From Nitrincola tibetensis (GTDB lineage: Bacteria > Pseudomonadota > Gammaproteobacteria > Pseudomonadales > Balneatricaceae): a stretch of DNA of 64,000 nt. A model generated the notes under the pieces. It was not told the origin of the DNA. It ran no database searches and was given only the letters and a program-made list of their open reading frames with translations. The DNA is taken from NCBI RefSeq assembly GCF_003284585.1, contig NZ_QKRX01000003.1, forward strand, positions 250,540 to 314,539, read 5' to 3'. Below are positions 1 to 8,470 of the stretch, piece after piece. Made by a program: the position numbers and the translations under genes. Positions within the stretch are counted from its first letter, which is position 1; the number at the start of each line of letters is the position of its first letter.

Positions 1-121
1 CCATCTGAGACAGGACCCAGCCACCAAAGATGTCACCTGACGGGTTGGTGTCGGCTGGCATTGCCAGCGTTCGAATGGTTAAGCGACCTCTAACAGGGTG
101 TTCTTGATTGTGATGATCCAA
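1..121 (-). CDS. yciA: Acyl-CoA thioesterase YciA-like, N-terminal part (cut by window edge)
   Basis: This is the first 40 codons of a hotdog-fold acyl-CoA thioesterase; the rest lies beyond base 1. The visible residues include RTLAMPADTN followed by GDIFGGW, the signature of the YciA/BFIT acyl-CoA hydrolases, which hydrolyse acyl-CoA to free CoA and fatty acid in the cytoplasm. I prefer the TTG start at 121 because a strong GGAGG lies five bases before it. An in-frame ATG six codons upstream (139) has no ribosome site. The family usually starts about 15 residues before this motif, which fits the TTG. Confidence 0.8.
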   Translation of the reverse strand, partial: MDHHNQEHPVRGRLTIRTLAMPADTNPSGDIFGGWVLSQM

Positions 122-229
122 TGTAACCTCCAGAGGCATTTTAATCGTTAAAATCTGTTATCGAATCATACGATAAAAACAGATTGTTTTATCTAAAGAT
201 GGATCCCTGATTTAACAGAGGGATTAGGC

Positions 230-1096
230 TTACTGCAACAGCACCTCGACCCATTTACGTGTATCCACACTCATCGAACTCAAGGGCGTGACTAATCCTT
301 GTTGTAAGGCCGTGTGTGCCAAAGAGTCTGGTCGTTGATTCTGCAAACGTGCCAGTACGCCCATCAGGATCTTTTGGGCATTTTCGCTGTTTTTCATTAA
401 GTTTTTAATTGCATAGTCCGCGGTAACCGCTTGCTCTCTTGGATGCCAAGCATCATAGTCAGTGACCATGCCTAAGCTAACATAGGCCATTTGAGCTTCA
501 CGGGCGAGGCGTGCTTCCGGCATATTGGTCATGCCGATGATGTTTGCACCGAGGCCTCGGAACCAATGGGACTCAGCACGAGTCGAAAACTGTGGGCCTT
601 CAATGCACAAATAGGTGCCACCGACGTGCAGTCTGAGCCCTTGTTGATCTAAGCAACTCTCTGCTGCTGCGCCGAGTAACTGGGTCAGCTCTGCACAAAT
701 CGGATCCGCTAAAGAAACATGAGCGACGGTACCTTGTCCAAAAAAGGTATTGATGCGTTGGCGCGTCATATCGATGTACTGATCAGGAATTACCATGTCT
801 AAGGGGGCAATATCCTCGCTCAATGAGCCGACAGCCGAAAAGCTGAGGAGGTGTTTAACACCGAGTTGTTTAAATGCATAGATATTTGCCCGATAAGGGA
901 CTTCAGAGGGGAGTAAATGATGCGTTTGGCCATGCCGAGCCAAGAACACAACAGGTACACCCGCTAATTTCCCAGAAACTAAGCGATCGGATGGTTGGCC
1001 AAATGGCGTAACGAGATCGTGTTCTTGGCGTTCTGACAGGCCTTCAATTTGGTATAAGCCACTGCCGCCAATAATACCGATAGGAGTGTTTTGCAT
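230..1096 (-). CDS. mtnP: S-methyl-5'-thioadenosine / thioinosine phosphorylase (MtnP family)
   Basis: Purine nucleoside phosphorylase-fold enzyme of 288 residues that phosphorolyses methylthioadenosine or methylthioinosine to a purine base and methylthioribose-1-phosphate. The N-terminal GIIGGSGLY phosphate loop, RHGQTH, the IEGPQFSTRAES segment and MTNMPEA are all visible. The later TDYDAW resembles the Asp-x-Asp of adenine-preferring MTAPs, but I cannot decide between MTA and MTI specificity. An upstream TTG (1120) is open, but the ATG at 1096 is preceded at normal distance by GGAAG and gives the standard N-terminus. It is divergent from arsS, which suggests it could act on a modified adenosine from that pathway. 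Confidence 0.88.
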   Translation of the reverse strand: MQNTPIGIIGGSGLYQIEGLSERQEHDLVTPFGQPSDRLVSGKLAGVPVVFLARHGQTHHLLPSEVPYRANIYAFKQLGVKHLLSFSAVGSLSEDIAPLDMVIPDQYIDMTRQRINTFFGQGTVAHVSLADPICAELTQLLGAAAESCLDQQGLRLHVGGTYLCIEGPQFSTRAESHWFRGLGANIIGMTNMPEARLAREAQMAYVSLGMVTDYDAWHPREQAVTADYAIKNLMKNSENAQKILMGVLARLQNQRPDSLAHTALQQGLVTPLSSMSVDTRKWVEVLLQ

Positions 1097-1237
1097 AGGT
1101 ATGCTTCCAAAGATAGCCAAGAAAAGAGATACCCATCATGATCAATTTTAAGAAAATGTCAAAAAACTATTTTTTGTAATAAAAAATCAGTTGAGGCGAC
1201 TAAGATACAAAGTCAATGACCGCTCTAGGAGTTTTTA

Positions 1238-2200
1238 ATGAATGCGATGCTACCTCGCTTAATTGCAACGGATTTCCCACCTCTTCAACGGACAGAGTTA
1301 CAGGTGTTGCAGGCAAATATTACCTTAACCTGCAATCAATCCTGCTTTCATTGCCATGTTGCTTCTAGCCCGAAGCGGAAAGAAGCAATGAGTCATGAAA
1401 CACTAGAGCTGTTATTAGTGATGCTTGATCAGCACCCATCCATCCAGACGTTGGATGTAACGGGAGGGGCCCCTGAACTGCATCCCGAGTTTCGTTGGCT
1501 CGTAAAAGAGGCACGCCAGCGTGGGGTGGAAGTGATTGATCGCTGTAATTTAACGATTCTGAGTGAACCGGGGCAAGAGACAACAGCGGCCTTCTTAGCC
1601 GAGCAGGGTGTTACGGTGGTGGCATCCTTACCCTGTTATTCGGCGGACAACGTGAATGCTCAGCGTGGCGACGGTGTTTTTGATGCCAGTATAGCAGGCT
1701 TGCAGGCATTGAATGCGCTCGGATACGGTCAGCCGGATTCAGGACTGGTGTTGGATTTAGTATATAACCCATTGGGGCCTTCGCTGCCTCCGCCTCAACA
1801 ATCGCTAGAGGCCGCCTACAAACGTGAGTTGAAAACGCATTTTGGCATCAGTTTCAATCGGCTGTTCACCCTTGCGAATATGCCAATTCAACGCTTTGGC
1901 AGTACCTTGGTTAGCAAAGGTCAGTTTGATGAGTATATGCATCTTCTGAAGTCCAATTTTAATGTGGCAACGATGTCGAGTTTGATGTGTCTGAACACCT
2001 TGTCTGTCGATTATTTGGGGCAGGTGCACGATTGTGATTTCAATCAGCAGCTTAAATTGCCTTTGGGCGATGCTCGCACCCCCGTTCATTTGCGTGATCT
2101 TCTGGATGTGAATTTAGCAGATCGTCCGATTCGTGTGGCTGATCACTGTTATGGATGCACGGCGGGGCAGGGGAGCAGTTGCGGCGGGGCGCTCGCCTAA
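1238..2200 (+). CDS. arsS: Arsenosugar biosynthesis radical SAM protein ArsS
   Basis: Radical S-adenosylmethionine enzyme of 320 residues. The iron-sulfur-binding CxxxCxxC lies at C32, C36 and C39. The C-terminus carries a cysteine-rich CYGC and SSCGG segment typical of ArsS (DUF3641) and likely to bind an auxiliary cluster. The family is reported to use the 5'-deoxyadenosyl group to adenosylate dimethylarsenic in arsenosugar formation. AGGAG stands at normal distance before the ATG. It is the first gene of a co-directional cluster with an oxygenase, a flavoprotein and two glycosyltransferase-like genes, the usual company of arsS. No arsM methyltransferase is present in this window. Confidence 0.88.
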   Translation: MNAMLPRLIATDFPPLQRTELQVLQANITLTCNQSCFHCHVASSPKRKEAMSHETLELLLVMLDQHPSIQTLDVTGGAPELHPEFRWLVKEARQRGVEVIDRCNLTILSEPGQETTAAFLAEQGVTVVASLPCYSADNVNAQRGDGVFDASIAGLQALNALGYGQPDSGLVLDLVYNPLGPSLPPPQQSLEAAYKRELKTHFGISFNRLFTLANMPIQRFGSTLVSKGQFDEYMHLLKSNFNVATMSSLMCLNTLSVDYLGQVHDCDFNQQLKLPLGDARTPVHLRDLLDVNLADRPIRVADHCYGCTAGQGSSCGGALA

Positions 2201-2225
2201 GCCTATATTGACAGGGGGGAAACGG

Positions 2226-3080
2226 ATGGGCGATGAAGCTGTTTGGCGTTTAAGCATTTTTTTAGGTGTGCTCGTGCTGGTTGCAGGCTGGGAGTGGGCG
2301 CGTCCCAAGAGAGCATGGCGTGAGTCGAGAGGTCTACGTTGGGGAATCAATTTGGGGTTGATTGGCCTAAATGTGTTGATTCAGCGTTTGACTTTAGGCG
2401 CGGCGGCTGTCGTGATGGCGGTTCATGTGCAGAACGAAGGTTGGGGATTACTGAACCTAGTTGAGCTGCCCTATTGGTTTAAATTTGTGTTAGGACTGCT
2501 GTTGTTGGATTTGGCAATTTACTTGCAGCATGTCTTGTCCCATGCGTTGCCTGCTTTTTGGCGGTTGCATCAAGTCCATCATGCGGATTTAGATCTGGAT
2601 GTCACCACCGGACTTCGTTTCCATCCTTTAGAAATACTGATCTCTTTAGTATACAAAGTGGCGATTATCTCCGCCCTAGGCATAGATCCTTTGACGGTAT
2701 TGGTGTTTGAAGCCTTACTTAACGCAGCATCTATGTTCAGCCATGCTAACCTTCGTATGTCAGCCAAGGTCGATCAGATTGTGCGTTGGTTCGTTATTAC
2801 ACCGGATATGCATCGTGTTCATCACTCTATACATCGTGATGAAACAGACAGTAACTTTGGCTTTTTTCTATCCTGTTGGGATCGTCTGTTCGGAACCTAC
2901 ACAGCGCAGCCGCGTGATGGACATGAAAACATGGTTCTAGGTCTCGAATATTATCAGCAACAGAGAGAGTTGAGTTTGAAGAGTTTACTTCTTTTGCCCT
3001 TTAGGGCCTTGCCGCTACCGCCTACTGATGCATTGAAATCAAAGGCTTCAGAAACATGCCAAGGTAAAGCGACAGAGTGA
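2226..3080 (+). CDS. Sterol desaturase / fatty acid hydroxylase family membrane oxygenase
   Basis: Integral membrane di-iron oxygenase of 284 residues. Three histidine boxes are visible: HVLSH (102-106), HQVHH (115-119) and HRVHH (196-200). These are the metal ligands of the fatty acid hydroxylase superfamily, and hydrophobic helices precede and separate them. An earlier open start at 2133 would overlap arsS by 68 bases. The ATG at 2226 follows a GGGGGGA ribosome site and gives a normal family N-terminus, so I chose it. Its position directly after arsS and before the flavoprotein suggests a lipid or arsenosugar modification role, but the substrate is unknown. Confidence 0.82.
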   Translation: MGDEAVWRLSIFLGVLVLVAGWEWARPKRAWRESRGLRWGINLGLIGLNVLIQRLTLGAAAVVMAVHVQNEGWGLLNLVELPYWFKFVLGLLLLDLAIYLQHVLSHALPAFWRLHQVHHADLDLDVTTGLRFHPLEILISLVYKVAIISALGIDPLTVLVFEALLNAASMFSHANLRMSAKVDQIVRWFVITPDMHRVHHSIHRDETDSNFGFFLSCWDRLFGTYTAQPRDGHENMVLGLEYYQQQRELSLKSLLLLPFRALPLPPTDALKSKASETCQGKATE

Positions 3081-3146
3081 AGCGACGTGTAAGAAATCCA
3101 TTCGTTACGCGACAAACACTCAAACGTCCATATAGGAAATCTAGTT

Positions 3147-5303
3147 ATGCTTAATAAAGTGCTTGTCTGCGTTTTGCTCGTAGGTCTTGCCTTGCTCGTC
3201 TGGAAGCTTGGCTGGATAGAGGTACTTAGTTTTGAAAACCTCAAGGCGCAACAGCTGGTTTTGCAAGAGTGGCGAAGTGAGCAGCCTATCAAGGCTGGAC
3301 TCATCGCGTTTAGCCTTTATGTGCTCGTGACAGCCCTTTCCCTTCCTGGTGCTGTAATTATGACGTTGGCCTTAGGGGCCGTGTTTGGGTTGGCCTGGGG
3401 GTTTGTGCTTGTTTCATTCGCCTCTACTTTAGGCGCGACTCTGGCCATGCTTGTCTCGCGTTTTCTCTTAGCGGATTGGGTTCAACAGCGTTTTAGTCAG
3501 CAGATGAAACGTTTGAATGCAGGTGTTGAGAAAGAAGGTGCCTTTTATTTATTTGCCTTGCGCTTAGTGCCAGCATTTCCATTTTTTGTCATCAATTTAT
3601 TGATGGGCCTAACGAAAATGAAGGTTTGGACTTTCTGGTGGGTGAGTCAGTTGGGGATGGTCGCCGGTACGTTGGTTTATGTGAATGCAGGAACACAGCT
3701 GGCCCAAATCAGTGAACCCCGTGATGTACTGTCGCCTACTTTGCTTGGCGCTTTTGTGCTCTTGGGGATATTCCCTTTATTCGCACGCAAGGTTTTAGAT
3801 CAGGTTAAGCGCCGTGAACAGATTTCAAAATGGTCTAAGCCAACGCGTTTTGATGCGAATCTTTTGGTGATCGGTGCAGGCAGTGGAGGCTTGGTGTCGG
3901 CCTATATTGCCGCGGCTGTTAAGGCAAAGGTCATACTGGTTGAAAAGCATCAAATGGGTGGCGACTGCCTTAATACGGGCTGCGTCCCGTCTAAAGCCTT
4001 AATTCGCTCGGCCCGGCTGGCGCAAGAAATGCGTGATGCCGATACTTATGGTTTGACAGCTCACGCCCCTGAGGTTGATTTCAAACGAGTTATGCAGCGT
4101 GTGCATGAGGTTATTAAAGCGATTGAGCCTCATGATTCGGTGGAGCGCTACACCCAGCTAGGAGTCGATGTGCGCCAAGGGACTGCACGATTGATTTCAC
4201 CTTGGGAGGTGGAGATTACTTTAAACACTGGCGAACATCAGCGGGTGACGGCTCGCTCTATTATTTTAGCCACGGGTGCAGAACCCTTCGTACCTGATCT
4301 GCCTGGTTTAGAGCGGATTCCCTATTTGACCTCCGACAATCTATGGCAACTTGAGGAATTGCCCAAGCGTTTGCTGGTGCTCGGTGGTGGCCCGATTGGT
4401 TGTGAGTTGGCGCAGGCGTTTCAGCGCCTCGGATCTAAAGTGACGCAGGTGGAGCGAGGTCTAGGTTTATTATCACGCGAGGATGAGGATGCGAGCGCTT
4501 TAGTGATGGAAAAATTCCGACATGAAGGCATAGATTTAAAGCTGGCACATCAAGCGCTTCGAGTTGAGCTTGAAGGACCGCAAGGGTATTTAATTGCATT
4601 GGATGCGTCAGGGCAAGAAGTCCGCCTTGAATTTGATCGGCTCTTAATTGCGGTCGGTCGAAAACCGAGGTTAGACGGCTACGGACTGGAGACGTTGGGT
4701 TTATTGCCTGAATCTGGACGCACCTTAGATGCCAATGCCTATTTGCAAACACTGCATCCGAATATTTTTGCTTGCGGTGATTTAGTCGGGCCTTATCAGT
4801 TTACTCATGCGGCTTCGCATCAGGCCTGGCATGCGACAGTCAATGCACTCTTTGGCTCTGTTAAACGATTTGCTGTGGATTATCGTTATTTACCCTGGGC
4901 AACCTTTACCGATCCGGAAGTGGCGCGCGTGGGGCTGAACGAGCGTGACGCGAAGGAGCAAGGCATCGCCTATGAAGTCACTCGTTATGGAATCGATGAT
5001 CTTGATAGAGCGATTGCAGATTCTCAGGCCTATGGCTTTGTCAAAGTACTCACGGTACCGGGGCGAGATACAATATTGGGGGTGACCCTTGTTGGACCTC
5101 ATGCTGGGGATTTGATCGCTGAGTTTGTACTGGCGATGAAACATGGCTTAGGTCTGAATAAACTCCTAGGGACGATCCATATCTATCCCACTTTAACCGA
5201 GGCGAATAAGTTTGCCGCAGGCAATTGGAAAAAAGCCCATGCCCCGCAGAAGCTGCTGGATTGGCTCGAGAAATACCATCGCTGGTGCTTGGGTAAACAT
5301 TAG
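3147..5303 (+). CDS. TVP38/TMEM64 membrane domain fused to mercuric-reductase-like flavoprotein
   Basis: Two-part protein of 718 residues. Residues 1 to about 220 form a TVP38/DedA-like (VTT) membrane domain with several hydrophobic helices. From about 237 there is a class I pyridine nucleotide-disulfide oxidoreductase: FAD-binding GAGSGG (243-248), redox-active disulfide C274 and C279, a second dinucleotide fold around GGGPIGCE, ACGDL near the FAD, and a C-terminal HIYPTLTE dimer-interface motif. It resembles MerA and dihydrolipoamide dehydrogenases but lacks the C-terminal vicinal cysteines of true mercuric reductases. The flavin domain should face the cytoplasm. It sits inside the arsenosugar-type cluster, and such fusions are found with arsS elsewhere. 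Confidence 0.85.
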   Translation: MLNKVLVCVLLVGLALLVWKLGWIEVLSFENLKAQQLVLQEWRSEQPIKAGLIAFSLYVLVTALSLPGAVIMTLALGAVFGLAWGFVLVSFASTLGATLAMLVSRFLLADWVQQRFSQQMKRLNAGVEKEGAFYLFALRLVPAFPFFVINLLMGLTKMKVWTFWWVSQLGMVAGTLVYVNAGTQLAQISEPRDVLSPTLLGAFVLLGIFPLFARKVLDQVKRREQISKWSKPTRFDANLLVIGAGSGGLVSAYIAAAVKAKVILVEKHQMGGDCLNTGCVPSKALIRSARLAQEMRDADTYGLTAHAPEVDFKRVMQRVHEVIKAIEPHDSVERYTQLGVDVRQGTARLISPWEVEITLNTGEHQRVTARSIILATGAEPFVPDLPGLERIPYLTSDNLWQLEELPKRLLVLGGGPIGCELAQAFQRLGSKVTQVERGLGLLSREDEDASALVMEKFRHEGIDLKLAHQALRVELEGPQGYLIALDASGQEVRLEFDRLLIAVGRKPRLDGYGLETLGLLPESGRTLDANAYLQTLHPNIFACGDLVGPYQFTHAASHQAWHATVNALFGSVKRFAVDYRYLPWATFTDPEVARVGLNERDAKEQGIAYEVTRYGIDDLDRAIADSQAYGFVKVLTVPGRDTILGVTLVGPHAGDLIAEFVLAMKHGLGLNKLLGTIHIYPTLTEANKFAAGNWKKAHAPQKLLDWLEKYHRWCLGKH

Positions 5304-5333
5304 GAACGAGTTGCAGTCTGATAAATAATAGGC

Positions 5334-5352
5334 CTCGCCCGATTAGGGCGGG
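5334..5352 (+). terminator. Short GC hairpin before glycosyltransferase gene
   Basis: CTCGCCC and GGGCGGG form a seven-pair stem (one G-T pair) with a five-base loop, between the flavoprotein stop and the next gene. No T-run follows, so it may be a weak or leaky terminator or an mRNA-stabilising hairpin. Nearly the same hairpin occurs at 10264. Confidence 0.35.
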
Positions 5353-5374
5353 TGTCGTCACAAGGTCGGTTTAC

Positions 5375-6064
5375 ATGTCTTTTAGAGCGAGTGTGATTAT
5401 CCCTGTGCTCAACGAAGCTTCCCATCTTCAGCAGCGCTTGCTGGCTTTACAGGCATTACGTGAGCAAGGTGTGGAGCTCGTTGTGGTGGATGGAGGGAGT
5501 CAGGATGGCAGTCCTGAGTTGACGGAGGGATTGGTTGATCAATGCCTTGTCAGTGAGCGAGGTCGTGCCCGTCAAATGAATCAAGGGGCGGCTGTTGCAA
5601 AAGGCACTTGGTTGGCTTTTTTACATGCCGATACGGCGTTAACACCAGCGGCTACGCAACGTTTAATGACGGTGATCGCGGCAGATAGTCCAAGTTGGGG
5701 ACGATTTAATGTCAGAATCATTGGGCAACATCCAATGCTGCGTGTGATCGCATGGATGATGAATCGGCGCTCCTGTTTAACCAGCATCGCAACAGGAGAT
5801 CAATGCATTCTAGTGCACCGTGAATTATTTAATACCGTCAATGGATACCCAGAGCAGCCGCTTATGGAAGATATTGAGCTGTCGCGGCGCCTTAAATCCA
5901 AGATGTCGGCTCAATGTTGGCCAGAGAAAGTCGAAACCTCAGGACGGCGTTGGCAGCAACAGGGGGTGTGGCGAACGATTCTATTCATGTGGTCGCTGCG
6001 CTGGCGTTATTGGCGCGGGGTGAGTGCTGAGCAGTTGGTGAAGGAGTATTACGAGTGCAAATAG
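5375..6064 (+). CDS. TIGR04283-type arsenosugar cluster glycosyltransferase (GT2)
   Basis: Family 2 glycosyltransferase of 229 residues. The N-terminal SVIIPVLNEA, the VVVDGGSQDGS nucleotide-sugar segment and the metal-binding LHADT are typical of GT2 enzymes. LMEDIELSRRLK near residue 170 matches the catalytic ED region. The size and the neighbours (arsS before, a TIGR04282-like gene overlapping after) match the group named arsenosugar biosynthesis glycosyltransferase TIGR04283. The start is ATG with a weak AAGG upstream. The last codons overlap the next gene by ten bases, indicating translational coupling. The acceptor is unproven. Confidence 0.85.
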   Translation: MSFRASVIIPVLNEASHLQQRLLALQALREQGVELVVVDGGSQDGSPELTEGLVDQCLVSERGRARQMNQGAAVAKGTWLAFLHADTALTPAATQRLMTVIAADSPSWGRFNVRIIGQHPMLRVIAWMMNRRSCLTSIATGDQCILVHRELFNTVNGYPEQPLMEDIELSRRLKSKMSAQCWPEKVETSGRRWQQQGVWRTILFMWSLRWRYWRGVSAEQLVKEYYECK

Positions 6065-6651
6065 CCATCTTTGCGCGAGCGCCTGTTGCGGGTGCCTGCA
6101 AAACACGTTTGATTCCAGCGCTGGGTGCCGAGGGTGCCGCACAACTTCATGCACAACTCGTGGAAAGAAGTCTGGCAACGGCTATGTCGCTTCCGGATGC
6201 TGAGGTAACCCTTTGGACGGCAGGTAATCCAACAGATCCATTTTTTCTAAAGCAGCAAATGCGCTGGTCAAGGCTGTGTTTAAAGCCGCAGTCTGACGGG
6301 GATTTAGGACAGCGTATGCATGAAGCATTTATGGCGACAAATGCGCCGATGTTGTTAATGGGAAGTGATTGTCCTGCACTGACAACGGAGCATCTTTTGG
6401 CGTGTCACCGTGCATTGTCTGAGCGGGATGCAGTTTTCCTTCCAGCAGAAGATGGAGGGTATGTCTTGGTTGGCCTAAATCCGCCCTGTGTTGATGTCTT
6501 TCGTGGAATTGATTGGAGCACTGACCAGGTCATGGCGCAAACTCGGGGTCGTTTACGAGAGAAAGGTTTATCTTGGAGCGAACCTGTGTGTCTGTGGGAT
6601 GTCGACCGACCTGAGGATTTAGTGCGGTTAGCGGAATTGGATATCAGATGA
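6055..6651 (+). CDS. TIGR04282-type arsenosugar cluster glycosyltransferase-like protein
   Basis: Protein of 198 residues with the nucleotidyl/glycosyltransferase-A fold of the TIGR04282 (DUF2064) family. The N-terminal FARAPVAGACKTRL, the central MGSDCPALT and the LPAEDGGYVL segment are diagnostic. Translation begins at a GTG inside the end of the preceding gene, with AAGGAG upstream, so the two glycosyltransferase genes are coupled. It is the last gene of the arsenosugar-type cluster and is followed by a strong hairpin. Members are annotated for arsenosugar glycosyl transfer on the basis of gene context; the reaction is not established. Confidence 0.83.
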   Translation: MQIAIFARAPVAGACKTRLIPALGAEGAAQLHAQLVERSLATAMSLPDAEVTLWTAGNPTDPFFLKQQMRWSRLCLKPQSDGDLGQRMHEAFMATNAPMLLMGSDCPALTTEHLLACHRALSERDAVFLPAEDGGYVLVGLNPPCVDVFRGIDWSTDQVMAQTRGRLREKGLSWSEPVCLWDVDRPEDLVRLAELDIR

Positions 6652-6656
6652 GAAAA

Positions 6657-6687
6657 CCACCTTGTCGCCGACAGCGCGACAAGGTGG
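6657..6687 (-). terminator. Rho-independent terminator between convergent genes
   Basis: Perfect 12-base inverted repeat (6657-6668 and 6676-6687) with a seven-base loop. On the minus strand it is followed by TTTTCT, so it ends the DUF411 gene. It probably also blocks transcription of the plus-strand cluster. Confidence 0.8.
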
Positions 6688-6706
6688 CCCTTAGATTGAT
6701 ATGGAG

Positions 6707-7165
6707 TTAAGGGTTAGGGTAGCGTGACCATACCTCTGTTGATGGGTCCTCAGCCTGAAATGTGAGAACCTCATAGGAGTCGATACGCCCTGTCTCCATT
6801 CCTGGTGAGCCATGTGGCATACCCGGTACCGTTAAGCCTTTGATTGCTGGCTTTTCGCTTAACATGCGCAGAATGTCCTTCGCTGGAACATGTCCCTCTA
6901 TTACGTAACCGTCAATGACTGCTGTGTGGCATGAGGCTAGCGCCATCGGAACGCCTAAAGCCTCCTTCTGTCGGTTCATATCGCGCAGATTCGTGCTTTG
7001 CACCCTGATGCCTGCCGCCTCAATATGCTCAACCCAATCATTACAGCAACCACAGGTTTCTGACTTATAGACCTGCATCAGTGGCTGAGCCGAACTGATT
7101 CCAGCAAACAACAAGAGCGCAATTGACACCAGCCAAGGATTGACGAATTTGATTGTCATTTTCAT
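6707..7165 (-). CDS. DUF411 family periplasmic metal-binding protein
   Basis: Small exported protein of 152 residues. The N-terminus is a signal peptide ending near SSAQ (residues 24-27). The mature part begins with a CxCC motif (C38, C40, C41) followed by NDW, then a conserved SCHTAVIDGY and GHVPA, which define DUF411. The family is linked with copper or other soft-metal handling in the periplasm. The gene is monocistronic and convergent with the arsenosugar-type cluster. Metal identity is not shown. Confidence 0.8.
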   Translation of the reverse strand: MKMTIKFVNPWLVSIALLLFAGISSAQPLMQVYKSETCGCCNDWVEHIEAAGIRVQSTNLRDMNRQKEALGVPMALASCHTAVIDGYVIEGHVPAKDILRMLSEKPAIKGLTVPGMPHGSPGMETGRIDSYEVLTFQAEDPSTEVWSRYPNP

Positions 7166-7373
7166 GAAGTCTCGCTTGTTTGATTGATTTTAATACTGGT
7201 CATCATCAGGATGAGCGCAACGCATAAGAAATAGTTTTGTTTTAGGATACGACTGAATATTTAGTTATGTCTGTATTGTAATGACAATTGTTCCGACCAG
7301 GTTAAGCATATTAAGTTCCCTGTCATGTTAAAGTTGCTTTATGCGCTTTAACGTATCATTGGAGAGTTTTTGC

Positions 7374-8090
7374 ATGTCTGATTTACCTTTACCCTTGCAA
7401 GCGCTAAATCGTCAACTTGTCTGGGACGGCTTTAAACAACTTTTGCCCATCTCATTGTTTGTCACTGTCTTTGGTGTGGCCTTTGGCTTGGCCGCCACTC
7501 AGGCAGGTTTAGAGAATAGCTCAATTTTGATGATGAGTGCATGGGTATTTGCAGGATCTTCTCAATTTGCAGCCTTGGAGTTATGGGGAACCCATGTCGC
7601 GGTTATCCCGCTGATGATCACTGTGTTTGCCATCAATGCACGTCATTTGCTGATGGGGGCTACCCTGTATCCTTGGATTAAGCATTTACCACCAGCAAAG
7701 CGTTACGGGGTAATGTGTTTGGTATCCGATGCGAATTGGGCGATGTCAATGCAGGCATTTAACCGAGGCGAGCCAGGTTTAGGCTTGGTGTTAGGTGGAG
7801 GATTTGCACTTTGGTTGTTTTGGATGATAGGCACTTGGCTGGGTATGGCATTCGGCAGCGCTATTCAAGACCCTAGAAGCTTGGGGCTGGATATGGTGAT
7901 GGGCTGTTTTATGTTGTCCATGGTAATTGGTGGTGAAAAAAATGGGCGCATTGTGGTTATTTGGATACTGGCGGCATGTTCATCGTTACTGGCTTATCGT
8001 TATTTGCCTGAAAACACTCATGTCATTGTTGGTGCCTTAGCAGGCGGGATTTTAGGTGCTGTCTGGATGGAGAAGAATCATGAGCATTGA
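7374..8090 (+). CDS. azlC: AzlC family branched-chain amino acid exporter, large subunit
   Basis: Membrane protein of 238 residues of the AzlC (LIV-E, YgaZ) family, which with AzlD exports branched-chain amino acids or related compounds. Motifs include GVAFGLAATQAG and SSQFAALELWG near the N-terminus and NARHLLMG in the middle, within several hydrophobic helices. An earlier ATG at 7341 is open, but the ATG at 7374 follows GGAGAG at good distance and gives the usual family start. It overlaps azlD by 11 bases. Confidence 0.88.
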   Translation: MSDLPLPLQALNRQLVWDGFKQLLPISLFVTVFGVAFGLAATQAGLENSSILMMSAWVFAGSSQFAALELWGTHVAVIPLMITVFAINARHLLMGATLYPWIKHLPPAKRYGVMCLVSDANWAMSMQAFNRGEPGLGLVLGGGFALWLFWMIGTWLGMAFGSAIQDPRSLGLDMVMGCFMLSMVIGGEKNGRIVVIWILAACSSLLAYRYLPENTHVIVGALAGGILGAVWMEKNHEH

Positions 8091-8394
8091 AACTGCGGGT
8101 ATCGGTGCCATTGTGGTGATTCTGATTATGTCATTTGTGACGCTCGCTACCCGTTTAGGGGGCGTTTTTGTGATGTCCTTTGTGCCGATTAGTTATCGAG
8201 TTAAACAGTTCATTGGCGCTATGTCGGGTTCGGTGCTTGTTGCTCTTGTTGCCCCTATGGCTTTAGAAGGAGACCAGGGTGCTCGGTTAGCACTGCTGAC
8301 GACTCTGGTTGTTATGTTAGTGGTTAAAAAGCCTTTAGTTGCGATCAGCGCTGGTATTTTGGCAGCGGCGCTCGTTCGATACTTGATGGGCTAA
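8080..8394 (+). CDS. azlD: AzlD family branched-chain amino acid exporter, small subunit
   Basis: Small membrane protein of 104 residues with about four hydrophobic helices, typical of AzlD (YgaH), the obligate partner of AzlC. The start ATG lies inside the last codons of azlC and is preceded by GGAG, which indicates coupled translation. A start at 8056 in the same frame would overlap azlC further and has no ribosome site. The family motif ATRLGG near residue 25 is present. Confidence 0.85.
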   Translation: MSIETAGIGAIVVILIMSFVTLATRLGGVFVMSFVPISYRVKQFIGAMSGSVLVALVAPMALEGDQGARLALLTTLVVMLVVKKPLVAISAGILAAALVRYLMG

Positions 8395-8470
8395 AATAGG
8401 GTGTTATTACGAGTGAATGTTATTTTCATACTAAACGCATAGTATGCAAGATCCGATGGAGTTGAGTTGA

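Noticed and set aside
2133-2225. Longer start for the sterol-desaturase-family gene
   Set aside because: It would overlap arsS by 68 bases and lacks a ribosome site; the ATG at 2226 follows GGGGGGA.
3147-5303. Mercuric reductase (merA)
   Set aside because: The redox pair matches, but the C-terminal vicinal cysteines and an N-terminal HMA domain are missing and no mer genes are near.
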